A stretch of 64,000 bases of DNA, taken from positions 2,402,535-2,466,534 of the forward strand of contig OY811980.1 in the NCBI GenBank assembly GCA_963681505.1, in the 5' to 3' direction. Below, one piece after another: positions 45,256 to 57,600 of this stretch. Under the pieces are notes generated by a model. It had not been told where the DNA came from, ran no database searches, and saw nothing but the letters and a program-made list of their open reading frames with translations. The stretch comes from Eunapius fragilis (Eukaryota > Porifera > Demospongiae > Spongillida > Spongillidae). The position numbers were made by a program, and so were the translations under genes. Position 1 is the first letter of the stretch. Every line of letters begins with the position of its first letter.

Positions 45256-45514
45256 AAGGACACTTAATTATTACATGGACTGTACCGATCGACCCATGGA
45301 TTTATATTTAATAATGGGATTAGGATTGGGGTGCCACGTCTCCCCCGCCCCCCCTCCCTTTCCCGGTTCCTACGCCACTGATATCGTGGTTAACATCCAT
45401 GATCTGTACACCAAATACCGTAACGCTCTATTTATCAAATTAAATGTCCAGTCACAAACAGCCTGTGATCATACCTAATACGGCTTGTCTAAAAATAAGC
45501 GTTACGATTTTGGC

Positions 45515-45619
45515 ATGGCGGGTAGGTCCAGAGGAAAACCGTTTGGCCTTAAAAAACCACCGCTATACATCACTGTGAAAACTTTCTTGGATCGCTATCC
45601 GGATGGTCAGATCTTCAAG
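45515..45619 (+). other. Exon 1 of sacsin-like copy 2 (35 codons)
   Basis: It starts at ATG 45515 and ends at the donor aag|gtacgg. The last residues, DRYPDGQIFK, are the normal lead-in to the N-box of a sacsin ATPase repeat, and exon 2 starts with that N-box. This settles the start of the protein, which is otherwise hidden by a 2-kb intron full of repeats. Confidence 0.85.
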
Positions 45620-48600
45620 GTACGGGAGTGAACAGAGTGTTTGACCTTGAGATGACATGTCAACTAGCTTTGAGCTGGCCGGGTGAATTAACGTAATACC
45701 GTTTGAGATATGGAAATCACGCGTTTGTAAGTTTACAGACATGATAAGAAACGATCCCGTATCATGAAATATGTGAACCACGCAGACTCTTGACGAACCG
45801 ATAGCGTACGCATGGGTGTGGCCCGACCCTGTTCTGCTTGCAATTATGGGGATTGCAGTACATTCGGATTGCAGCGTTCAAGTGGGTTCATTAACTCACT
45901 TTGCGATGTATGCGAGATAATGTAGGCAACTCTTTCTCCACCTCACACTCAATTATATTCACCTATTATAATGAAACGTTTCACAAAGATATTATATAAC
46001 ACTGCAGAACAAATCTTGGTATAGGCTTGCAACCCGACCACCGCGGTCGTCGGGCCACGCCCAACTATTCTTGAAATAGAATACAAAAGAATTCTTTCGC
46101 CCTAGTCTGACTTCGCAAAAATGTACAGCTGGTATTAGAGAACGAAAAATGAAAAGACGTGCAGCTCACGCGGTCCCATTTCCCCAATGTTCTCTTCCTT
46201 CCGCCTCGCCTCCCCTTCCCTTCCATCTCCTCTTCCCTTCCATCTCCTCTCCTCCCTCCCCCTCTCTCCTCTTCATTTCCTCCTCCTCCCCCTCCTCCTC
46301 CTTCTCCTCTCCTCCTCCTCCTCCTCCTCCTCCTCCTCTTCCTCCTCCTCCTCCTCCTCCTCCTCCTCCTCCTCCTCCTCCTCCTCCTCCTCCTCCTCCT
46401 CCTCCTCCTCCTCCTCCTCCTCCTCCTCCTCCTCCTCTTCTCACGGTTTGTACCAATAGGTGCAGAAGTTCCAGTGTGCAATAGACGCGAGATATCTTTT
46501 TTTTTTAATGACTCAGTATTCAATATTTTTGCCATGCCATGCCTGCGATAGTGGCATTATACCATGAACAGCATGCCCACCTAAATGATGCTATACAAAC
46601 GTGAGCACAGCTGAAACAATGTATAGGTTACATGCAGGTTTAAATATAGGTTTGTTTTTAAAAAATATTCACTCACACTTTCTCGCTTGTTCTCTTTCAT
46701 TTTGGACTTCAATTCGTCCATTTACTTTTTTTTTTTTGGAGAATGTTAACTTGTTAAGCTTTGAAACCATTGAATCTCCCACCATCAAAATTTCTAGATC
46801 CGTCCGTGAACATTTTGTTGTGGCCATTGCATGCTGCTTAGCCATAGCATGAGCGATATGTCACATGCAATACGCGTTGGCTGTACTGGCCTCCCCCCCC
46901 CTCCCCCCCCCCCCACCCCTTCATTAATAATTATGATTATTTAAGCGCATAACGGTTCATGATTACCTTTCAGATTGAGTAAAAGTAAAATCAGTATCTT
47001 GAGTTAAACATTCGCTTAGATAAGATAATTGGATTATCGTAAGCGTCGTAATTTAAGGAATGTCACAATTAAGGCTTTGTGAATTTAATATCGGAGAAGT
47101 TCGTTGGATGAAGCCTGTGAATTAGTGAATATGCTAAGGTCGGTCTACACCCTACTTTTAAGGAGGTAAATGTACCATAGGGATTCGATGCGCGTGAAGG
47201 TATAGCAGAGTCAGTGCCGCCTGTCTGATATAGGGGGAAGGGGGGGGGGGGGGGGGGGGGGAGGGCTGTGAAATCCGCATACGTTCGCAGTATCTTCTTA
47301 CTGATGATTATATGTGCATAGAGAAATACCAATTTGCCCGCACGTCGCCATCTAAGCTGTAACAATAGCGTTATTTCAATTTTCACCATAGTGTGCCGAA
47401 TAGATTTCTAATAGCCACTCCTTTTACGGCATTTTTACAATTAAGGAATCTGGCCGCTTCAACATCACAATTAAGGAATTGTGACATCCTTAAATTATGA
47501 CGCTTACGGTGCAGTAACAAATGCATGCCAAATCCACTTTTTGAAACCTTTTCCCCCCCTGTCAGGCCCAAAATTGCATGAAAGGTATTCATACAGTACC
47601 CGCATATTGTTCTATGTGTTATTTGAAGAGGGAACCTCCTATTCATGCATACAGGAGCTAATTCAGAATGCTGATGATGCGGGAGCTACTGTAGTGAGAT
47701 TCTACCTCGACCCTCGCCAACACAAGGAGGATGATCTGGTAGATCCTGCTATGGCCAGGTTCCAGGGACCAGCTCTTTTGGCATATAATGATGCACAGTT
47801 CACAGATCAGGACTGGGAAGGGATCCAAAAACCACAATGCAGTAACAAAGCCGAGGATCCATTGAAAGTGGGAAAGTTTGGCATCGGTTTCAATTCCATT
47901 TACCATATAACAGGTACACCAGGGAGAGTCAAAATATAAGTAGTGTTCAATATTCAGATTTGGTCATTTTAAATTTTCTCGGAAAGCTTTCTGCATGCAT
48001 AAATTTATGCAATGCACAACATGTACTATTTATGATATAATGCCACCTAATACACTACCTGTGTATGATTTTGCATTACAGACCTCCCAACCATTTTGTG
48101 TGGAGAAATGATGGGAATTCTGGATCCCCAAGAAGAAGTGTGGGAAGGTGAATCTGGAAGGGCTTATACATTTTCTGATATTTGCAAGTTCAGAGGTACT
48201 GTAGCAGCTTATGACACAATTTGTGATTTTTCAAAGCCCTTTGTTGGAACTTTATTTCGCTTTCCATTGAGAACAAAAAAATCCAAGCTCTCACAAAAAT
48301 GTCATACTGTATCTTCACTACGAGAACTATTTGATGCCTTTAAAAAAGAAGCACACTGCTTGCCACTTTTTCTGAGATCTGTGGCTAACGTTGAGATATA
48401 TGAATTACCAGACACTTCAAAGGTTCAGTTCCAGGTCTCCATGGTGAGTAGTGATCACAAGGAACACCAGACATTTGTCAAAGGTGTGTCAGCCATGTTT
48501 AATAGCCATACAAGGCAAGCTGTTCCATTAATTCTTAACTGTGGTAATGAGTATTCTATACAGGTGAAAGTGGCAGATCACATGCCAATGTGCTACAAGT

Positions 48601-51600
48601 GGCTGGTTTTTGAGCAGGCAGGAAGTGAGGACCTTGAAGTGCTGGATGTTGCTAACCAGCTCCATCTACTTCCATGGGTGGGAGTTGCCTTTGAGGTTGG
48701 AAAGAGAGATGTTGGATTGGGGGGCAGAGTGTTCTGCTGTCTTCCAATGCCAGAGGAAATATCTTCTCCTCTACCTGTTCATGTGAATGGCACATTTGGA
48801 CTAAGTGATGATAGGCGCACACTGAAGTGGACATGTAGCGAGAGGCAGAATGATGTTGTATCCCGGTGGAATGAAATCATTGTGAACAAACTTCTGCCAT
48901 CGTGTTACGCTCGCCTCATCCACTTCTGTACTTGCAGATATAATCTCTCGGCCAGAGATGTGTACAAGGCCTGGCCTGATATTGCATTAGTTAAAGAAAA
49001 TGCGAATTGGAGCCCCATCCTTGAACCATTCTTCGAATACCTTATGGTGTTGAATGTGTTATGGACAGATAATTCAGCACTTAGTAATTCAGAGCACTGG
49101 TTGACTGTGTCTGATGCAGTAATTGTTCCCAATGATGCAGAAATTTCCACATGTGTTCTTGCTACAATTCAGAAAGTTATGTTAAGATGTGGCAGCAACC
49201 TAGTTCAAGTGCCCAACAATGTATTGAGGGGATTAGAATATTCTAAATGTACAGTAACAAAGTTGTCAGCAGATTTGATGTGTACAAAACTTAAAAAGTA
49301 TCCACAGCACTACACCAATGAATGCAGAGATGACAAGCTAAATCTTTTATCATATTGTCTCTCTGATGGATCTTACACTAAAGTAATTGGCTTGGAACTT
49401 CTGCCACTTATTAATGGTTCATTTGTTATGTTTGAGAACTCATGTTTTAGGTTGAAAGTATTTTTATGCACAACAAATTATCCTTGCCAATTATTTAACT
49501 TATTTAAAAAGGTAGACAATTCCCTTGTTGAGGAGAGCTTGGATAAAAAATTGTTAGATATAGCAATGTCTGAAATCACACAGCTGAAATTGCTTGATGA
49601 TGCACTGGTGGCTTATCTATTATGTAAATGCCTTCCATCACCAAATCTCCACTACCTGCAAGAACAATACCTTCCCACAGGATGGCTAAAATCGTTCTGG
49701 GAATGGGCAGTTTCTCATGACTTGGATGCATTTTCAGGTTTGTTTCTAGTCCCCCTATCACATCCATCAGGTTGCATATCAAAGCTGACCAAAATTGACA
49801 AGTCAACAGTAGTTTTAGTAGAAGATGGCAATGAAAATGAAGAATCACTACAATGCATCAAAAAGCTGCAGTTGAGAGTAATTGTAGGTCAAGATTATCC
49901 TTACGTATGCCATAAAAAACTATTTTCATTTGTACATAAGGTCTCACCAGCAGGGTTATTGAAAGCCCTTCAGAATCTTGACAAAACATCACTAGGGAGC
50001 ATTAAGTTGAATGAGACTGAAGCATGTACACTGCAAGGATTACTTGCCAATTTTAAAATTAATTCTGGTCATCTTGATGTGGTTATAGAAATTCCCATTC
50101 TTATTTCATCAAAATCTTCAATCATTTCACTCCAATATGGAAAGAAGAATTCTTGGCGAAGTAAAATTATTGTGTGTCCAGAAGAATTTCCCTACAGCTG
50201 TTTGCCTTCCACGTTGGTGGTACTGTCTAGTACAAAGAATATAATACCATTCTTGCATCAGCTGACAGAATATCAGTATCTAGACTTCCCAAATCCTTCA
50301 GAATTAATCAAAGATATTATAATTCCAATCGTTGCAGATAAGGCTGCTTCTAACGATGAAATTGAGAATATGATGAAACAAGTACTCAACTATGTCACCA
50401 AGACAAGCATAGAGATATGTTCAGAAATCAGTAACCTTCCATTTATCAGAGTGAATGGTATGACTGACTTGAAGTCTCCAAGTGAGCTATACGACCCATC
50501 TGTACCTGAATTGTGCAATCTTTTTTTAAACCAACCAGTATTTCCACTGCCACCATTTAATCAAGATCCTTACATATTAAAGCTCAGATGGTGTGGTTTG
50601 AAGAGACGTGTTAACTTAATTGAGGTAGTGAACATCATAAATGAAATATCTCCCCCACGGTCACTTACATGTCTTCCTCAGGCAGTTGATTTAGTAAGAA
50701 TGCAACGTTCTTGTGCTGTACTAAATCATATATCAAATAACACCAGAAACTTTCAGCAGGATTTTAACAAGCTACTAGTTGCACGCAGCTTGCTTCCTAT
50801 CCAATGTTCTGTACCAGATGGATACCCAAAGTGTCTGAAGTGGCTAGGAAGTAATTATACCTCTCATGTCATCTCACTTTCTGACTCAGTTGTGCTGATG
50901 AAGTCAGATGTTATACCATATATAGCAGGGTCTCAGGTCTATATAGTGAGGCAACAGTATGCCCTGTCTCCAGAAAAATTACGGGAACTGAGTTGCGTCT
51001 CCACATGCAGCCCAAAGCATGTGTTAGCTCATTTCAAGGAAGTTATTGATCATTATAAAGAGATGGAAGAAGACATACTGCGTACTATCATCCATCATGT
51101 CTACACCTTCCTAATGGACCATTACCTGGAATGTGATGACCTTTTCACTTTCTCACATCCATGGATATGGACAGGTGACACATTTGTTCATCCTCAAATA
51201 GTCGCAATGAAAAAGAACCGTGTGCTTCAACACAACTATGAACCATACCATTACATAGTTCCAAATGAATTGCAAAAATATGAAAAACTTTTTACACGCT
51301 TTGATGTTCCATTAGTGACAACTGATCTACAACTTGTTTCAGTGATGGCAGGGATGAAAGAAACGTGCAAACTAGACATGCCTGATGCTTTAGAGATGAT
51401 AATTGGCATACTGAACCATCTCACCTCTGGTGGAGTGAAGATGGTTGACCTACCCGGAGCAATTATTTATGTTCCAATTGAATCAGGGTCACTGAGGCTT
51501 GAAGATTCTAGAGATGTGGTGTACTGTGACAATGAATGCATAAGGCACTACATGGCACGTTTAAAGACTGAAGAAAATGATAAAATTATTCATAACAAGA

Positions 51601-54600
51601 TTGGATCAAAATTGGCAAAGTGCTTGAACGTTTCTCCTATTAGTACTTCTATTTCAAAACAATTGTATACATTTAAAAACATCAGCCAACATGAACCTTT
51701 AGTGGTACGCCTAAAGAATATCCTGAGAGATTACAAAGATGGATTAACCATAATCAAAGAACTCATCCAGAATGCAGATGATGCTGGGGCCACAGTAGTC
51801 AACATATGCTATGATGCCCGTACTCACAACATTGATCCTAATAAGCTCGTTTTCCCTGGTATGGCTTCAAGCCATGGTCCAGCTCTGGTGGTACACAATG
51901 ATGCACAGTTCACAGAAGCCGACTTAATAAATATCACAAAGTTAGCTGGTGCCACAAAGATGGATGAACCTCTCAAGATAGGAAAGTTTGGCCTAGGTTT
52001 CTGCTCAGTCTATCACATCACAGATGTGCCATCTTTTATCAGTGGTGATTCATTCAATGTATTCGATCCCACAGGAAAGCACCTGTCATTATCAGAGGGA
52101 GATGCAGACCAGCCACGTGGGCAAAGAATAGACCTTGCACATCCAATCTTAACGTCATCTTTACAACTTGGTCCTTATGTAGGTTTGTATGGTTTTAGCA
52201 ATCAATATGTATACAATGAAACTCTGTTTAGATTTCCATTTCGAGTTGCTCCAAGTGAAATCAGTGATACATTGTACTCAGAGGTGACTATTAACACACT
52301 CAAATCAGATATTTATGAAACAGGCTCAAAACTGCTCATATTTTTGCAGAATGTTGTTAAGATCACATTCAGTGTAATTAGCAGAGATAAAAGTGAGCCT
52401 TCCATGGTTATTGAGTTACAAAAAACTGAAGGATCCATAAGGTGTGATAGTTGTAAACGCTGCACAATAAAATCATTTCAATTCCAATTCCCAGTCATCA
52501 ACATCAGGAATGATAACTGGTTAATATCAAAATGTAGTGACCAAATTGATCATCTAGGTGTTAAGAAGAATGCTGTAGCTTCTGTTGCTTGCCTTCTACA
52601 AGGTGAGGTGGATGAGAAACATTCAGGAATAGCATTACCAGATGGGAGATGTTCATTAAGAGCATTTGATGGAGAATCATTCTGTTATCTTCCATTGTCA
52701 TGCCAAACAGGTCTGCCAGTACATGTTAGTAGCAACTTTGCAGTTGTCAATAACAGAAGAGGTTTATGGACAGCTGACTGCTCTGATTCATGTCAAGGAG
52801 AAAGTGAAGTACAATGGAACATTGCACTAATGCAAGGTGTGATCGCTCGTGCATACTTGTGTCTGTTAAAAGCTTTGAAAGTATTATCTGATAATTACTT
52901 AAAGGGTTATCAGTTCTACTCTGTTTGGCCATTGACTAGAAATCTCAAACAACAAGTTCCATGGTCCATGTGCATCCAGGCCTTATACAAAGATATCGCA
53001 TCTTGTGAGCTTCTTTATTCAGTGTTCGCAAGAAATTGGTTCAAAATCCAAAGCTGTACATTTCTTTCACCAAAAATATTGCTCCAGTCTCATGAAAGCA
53101 GTTTCTGTGCTGCAGAAGTGGAGGATGTCATGAAAGAACTGAAGCTACCTGTAGTGATGCTACCTCTGGAGTATCAAAGTGAAATTACCAAACTACATTT
53201 GATACTGCTATTCACCGAGAAAGATTTTATAGATGTATTGTATCACAAAATGAATAATATCAGTCTTCACTCTCGTGTGGCTGTGCTGAAGAAAGTATTC
53301 AAGATTTATTCACATTCAAAGGGTGATAAAGATCGATGTTCATTATTGAAGCAGAAATTGCTCACTAAACCTTCTGTACCATGCATATCTGATGGAGGGC
53401 AGCTGAGAATGTGTTCTGAAGTGGTTGATCCCAGGGCTGTATTTGCTACGCTCTTTGACTTGGAAGAGAAACTATTCCCAATAGATGAATTTTGTAAAGA
53501 TGACATCATTTATTCCACTTTAAAGGAGCTAGGTATGATTAGTCATATCCTTCCTTGGACCATGATAGAGGAGAGAATGAAGCTCATCCCTGAGGTCTAT
53601 AAAAGAAATCGTATTAAAGCCTTGCAGAGAGTTAAAATAATAGTTCAATGTGTACATGAAAACATCAAGTTTGGAGATATGCCTGATGCCATGATGAAGT
53701 CAAAATTGTCCTCAATTCCCTGCTTTCCAACACAAAAAAGACCAGCATATTTTCCCATCAAGTGGCTAGGGACAGGAGAACTCAGGTGCAGTAGAGAAAT
53801 GGTCATACCATCTGACAGATCCATTGATTTTGGTTGCATTGCTGGTTCTGAGGCATACATTGTATGCACTGATTCTCCTAGCTCAGGTGGGTGTGGTGGC
53901 ATACCAAAAAAGGTATTAGAGGTATTTGGATTTTGCCTCAAACCTAGTATTGCTGAGGTTCTGAGACAGCTTAAATGTTTAATTGATTTACTCAAACCGC
54001 AATCTTCTATTTTGAATAAATCTATTGCCCAAATTTCTTCAAGTACCAGTAATTGCCTTATGACTGTGAATTATGAATTTATTACAAAGATCTGCTCTGT
54101 ATTGTATACATACTTTGAGACTTATGCTGCTTTTGATTGCTTGCAGTCAAAGCTGTGTGAGCTCCGTACAATACCCTGTATTTGGTCAGGAGAAACGTTT
54201 GTCTATCCCTCTTTCATTGCTGAACAATGGAGCTTAAATGGACCATTCCTATACAGAATTCCTAAGGAACTTGCTACAACTTCTAAATTAAAAAAGTTTC
54301 TCGAAATTAAACACAAATTCAGTGCCCAGGATATCTTAGATGCCTTAAACAAAATATCGCTAACTTATGGCACAAAGCCAGTTGATAAGGATTGCCATGA
54401 TGTCCTCCGTTTAGCTATTTCTGAACTAACCAAGGAAGAGGTACTTCCAGAAGGTGATGTGATGATGCCCAGTGATACGTTTGTTATGCACAAAGCTAGA
54501 GACTTGTATTATCAAGATGATGAGTGCTGGCCTATTGACAATCGTTGTACTATGATTAATGGTTTGGTGCCCAATGAATTAGCTCGCAGATTGGGAGTGA

Positions 54601-57600
54601 AGCCTGTGAGAAATAGAAAACTAGAACAGTGTGCTTCACAATTTGGTGCATCTCCATTTGGGCAGAGGGAAAAGCTGACACAAAGGATTAGAAACATCCT
54701 GAGAGAGTACCCATTTGATATCACAGTTCTGAAAGAGTTACTTCAGAATGCTGATGACGCAAAGGCCACAAAGATGTTTGTTATCCTTGATTGTCGTAAC
54801 CATGGGAACAAGAAGGTACCATCTGATGAATGGAAGAAACTTCAAGGTCCAGCACTTCTTGTATGGAATGATAGTACATTTTCTGATAGAGACATTGAAG
54901 GCATTCAAAAGCTTGGTTTGGGTAGTAAGCGATCTGATGCGGAAACAATTGGACAGTATGGCATTGGCTTCAATGTTGTCTACCACTTAACAGACTGTCC
55001 CAGTTTTATCACCAACAATGCACTATACGTATTTGATCCCCATTGCAGGTACATACCACAAGCTGAACCTCAAAACCCTGGGTGCAAGTATGACCTTGAT
55101 AAAGGATTTCTTGAAAACTTTGGCGACCTCAAAAGTCCATACTTATATACAAGTTTGAACTGTAATGAAAATTTCCATTCAGGTTCATTGTTTCGTTTTC
55201 CACTTAGACACACACATCAGCTGGTGAGGGAATCCGAAATAGCAGCCTCTGACAATCGCTTGCTAGCTGAACAACAGAAACCAGTTACAGTATTAATGAT
55301 AAAAGAAATGATTCGGGACTGGGCTCCAAAAATAAAACAGTGTTTGTATTTTCTCCACAGCATCATGGAAATTAAGTTCTGCTTCATAGAATCAGCACAA
55401 CCCAGCTCTCTCATTACTCTTCACCACTACAAGTGCAATTTATCAATCACTGCTAATGAAAAACGTGGCACTATGTATTCAGCAATTAGACACTTTGACA
55501 GCTTTAACAGACTGCCAAGTTCTGTATCATACCCTCTTGAGATAGTTGAATTTGATGGTTCAGGCAGGGAAGTGTGTAGAGAACAGTGGATAATCCAACA
55601 GGGTATTGGTGATTTGCTAAATGAACATCAGACTTGGGAATTCATTGACAGCCTGAAGCCAAGACATGGCATTGCTGCCCCCCTGAATGGATCCACACAG
55701 TGTAAAGGACAAGTGTTCTGCTTCCTTCCCCTCCCCATCTTATCTGGACTTCCTGTACACATCAATGGTCAGTTCATCCTTGATACCTCACGAAGGGCTC
55801 TGTGGACATCCACTAATCCAGATCAACAAGACATGAGGATGAGATGGAATGACAACATGTTCAAATCGATTGCCTCATCCTATGCAACTTTCCTTATAGA
55901 ATTGCCTTCAGTTGCAAATATTATTGAAATATACTATGGTTTGTTTCCTAAATGGACAGCAGGGTCAGACACAATGATGGAGGGAAGTTGGCTTCATATA
56001 GCCATCAATGTATACAAAACCCTGGCACAGTTAAATGCACCAATTCTCTGCAGGCATGCAGACTCTGGAGCTAATGCAACATGGCATCCGCTCCACGCTT
56101 CAAAGAAATGTGATCAGATGTATTTTGAAGCAGATGATGCTATTGAATGTAAATTAATCAAGATTATTGAAGCTCTGCACATAAATATAACACGTGCCCC
56201 ACTATTCATCAAAGATCACTTCATGGAGGTGGGAGTAGATATACCAAATATTGGCCCTGACACAGTGTACACTCACTACACATGTTGTTACACCAAGCTC
56301 CTTCAAATCCCAATCGATTTAACAAAAACAGCTTTTAAATCGATTAGTAATTTCAAATTATTTTCTAAATATGTCCTAAAATCCAAAACAGGAACTGGCA
56401 CCTTTACTTTTCTTGATTCACCATTTGGCAATGCGTTGCTTGTAACAGCTGATAGCAAATTGCGTGTATTTGATCATTTCAACAAAGTGCTTGTATCAAA
56501 GTACTCACATCTCTTCCCACATCATTCACACATGTTTCTGCATCCAAACTTGATGGAAATTCAATACTCTAAAGATTATTTTAAAACTCCAGAGGAATGC
56601 ACAGTTGAATGCATCAATGACATGATTGGCTCAATACTCCCCAAAAAACTCAGCAACACACACCATGTACAGCCAGCCAGTAATTACATCACTCATGACA
56701 TGCTTATATACGTATGGCACTGTCTGTCGGAGGATTTAGTGTTCAATTCAAAGCTAGATCACATCATTCGACAGTGGGCATTGCTGCTTACAACAGATAA
56801 TGAGTTATTCTCATACAGTGATAACTATGTAGTACCTTTTGTCCTTGATGAGAAACGACATGCTGATGGTAAAGTGCCAGAAATAGTCGATGTATTAGTG
56901 ACACTTGGAATGCCAATTCTCAACACAGATGTTGTTGGGAGATGTGTTACACCCTGCCCTCACACATCAGAGCATTCAAAAATGCTCCGCAATCTCCTTC
57001 ATTTTCATAATGAAAGTGACATTTCTTCACATTTAAATGATGAAATGGTAGATTGTCTCCTTAAATACTTTCAAAACATCAACTTCCATGTCAACCCCAA
57101 TGATTGCCACTTTCTTTTGCAACTGCCACTATGCATGGATGTGACCAATTTGTTTAGAATACCTAGCAACACTAAAGTGTGTATGTGGCCTGATAATTTC
57201 CCCAACACTGGCATTTCAAAATGGATACATAATTCTGATGTTATATTTGTTCAAAGAAGATGGAAATGGACTACATTCCATTCATTAGTACTTGTTATAA
57301 ATGAAATAAGCCCAGCAGATGTTTATCTGAATTATGTTTTCAAGTATTTCAGTCACCTGACTGAAGATGAGAGGTATGAACACCTCATGTACATTAGAGA
57401 TAACATCTGTCAGTTACCTTCCAAGTTTAAAGAATCCTTGCAGGCATTGCCATGTATTGAACATGATGGAACAGTTAAATGCATATCGGATTTTTGTGAT
57501 CCATATAAGAAAATTTTTACATTCTTTGGTATGCACTTCAAAGCTCTTCCTCCCCGCTATCATCATCCAACGTGGATACATTTCTTTTCCTTGCTGGGCC

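Larger units (their letters stand above)
45620..47654 (+). other. Intron 1 of sacsin-like copy 2, repeat-filled (2035 bp)
   Basis: Donor gtacgggag, acceptor tgcatacag. It contains a long (CTC)n tract, a C-rich tract near 46893-46915, a G run at about 47238-47260 and an inverted-repeat element at 47038-47508. No gene is recognised in it. Open frames of 80-150 residues here are simple-sequence artefacts. Confidence 0.8.

Noticed and set aside
46065-46551. Poly-Arg, poly-Leu, poly-Pro, poly-Gly and poly-Ser frames up to 156 codons
   Set aside because: Pure products of the (CTC)n microsatellite within intron 1 of sacsin-like copy 2.
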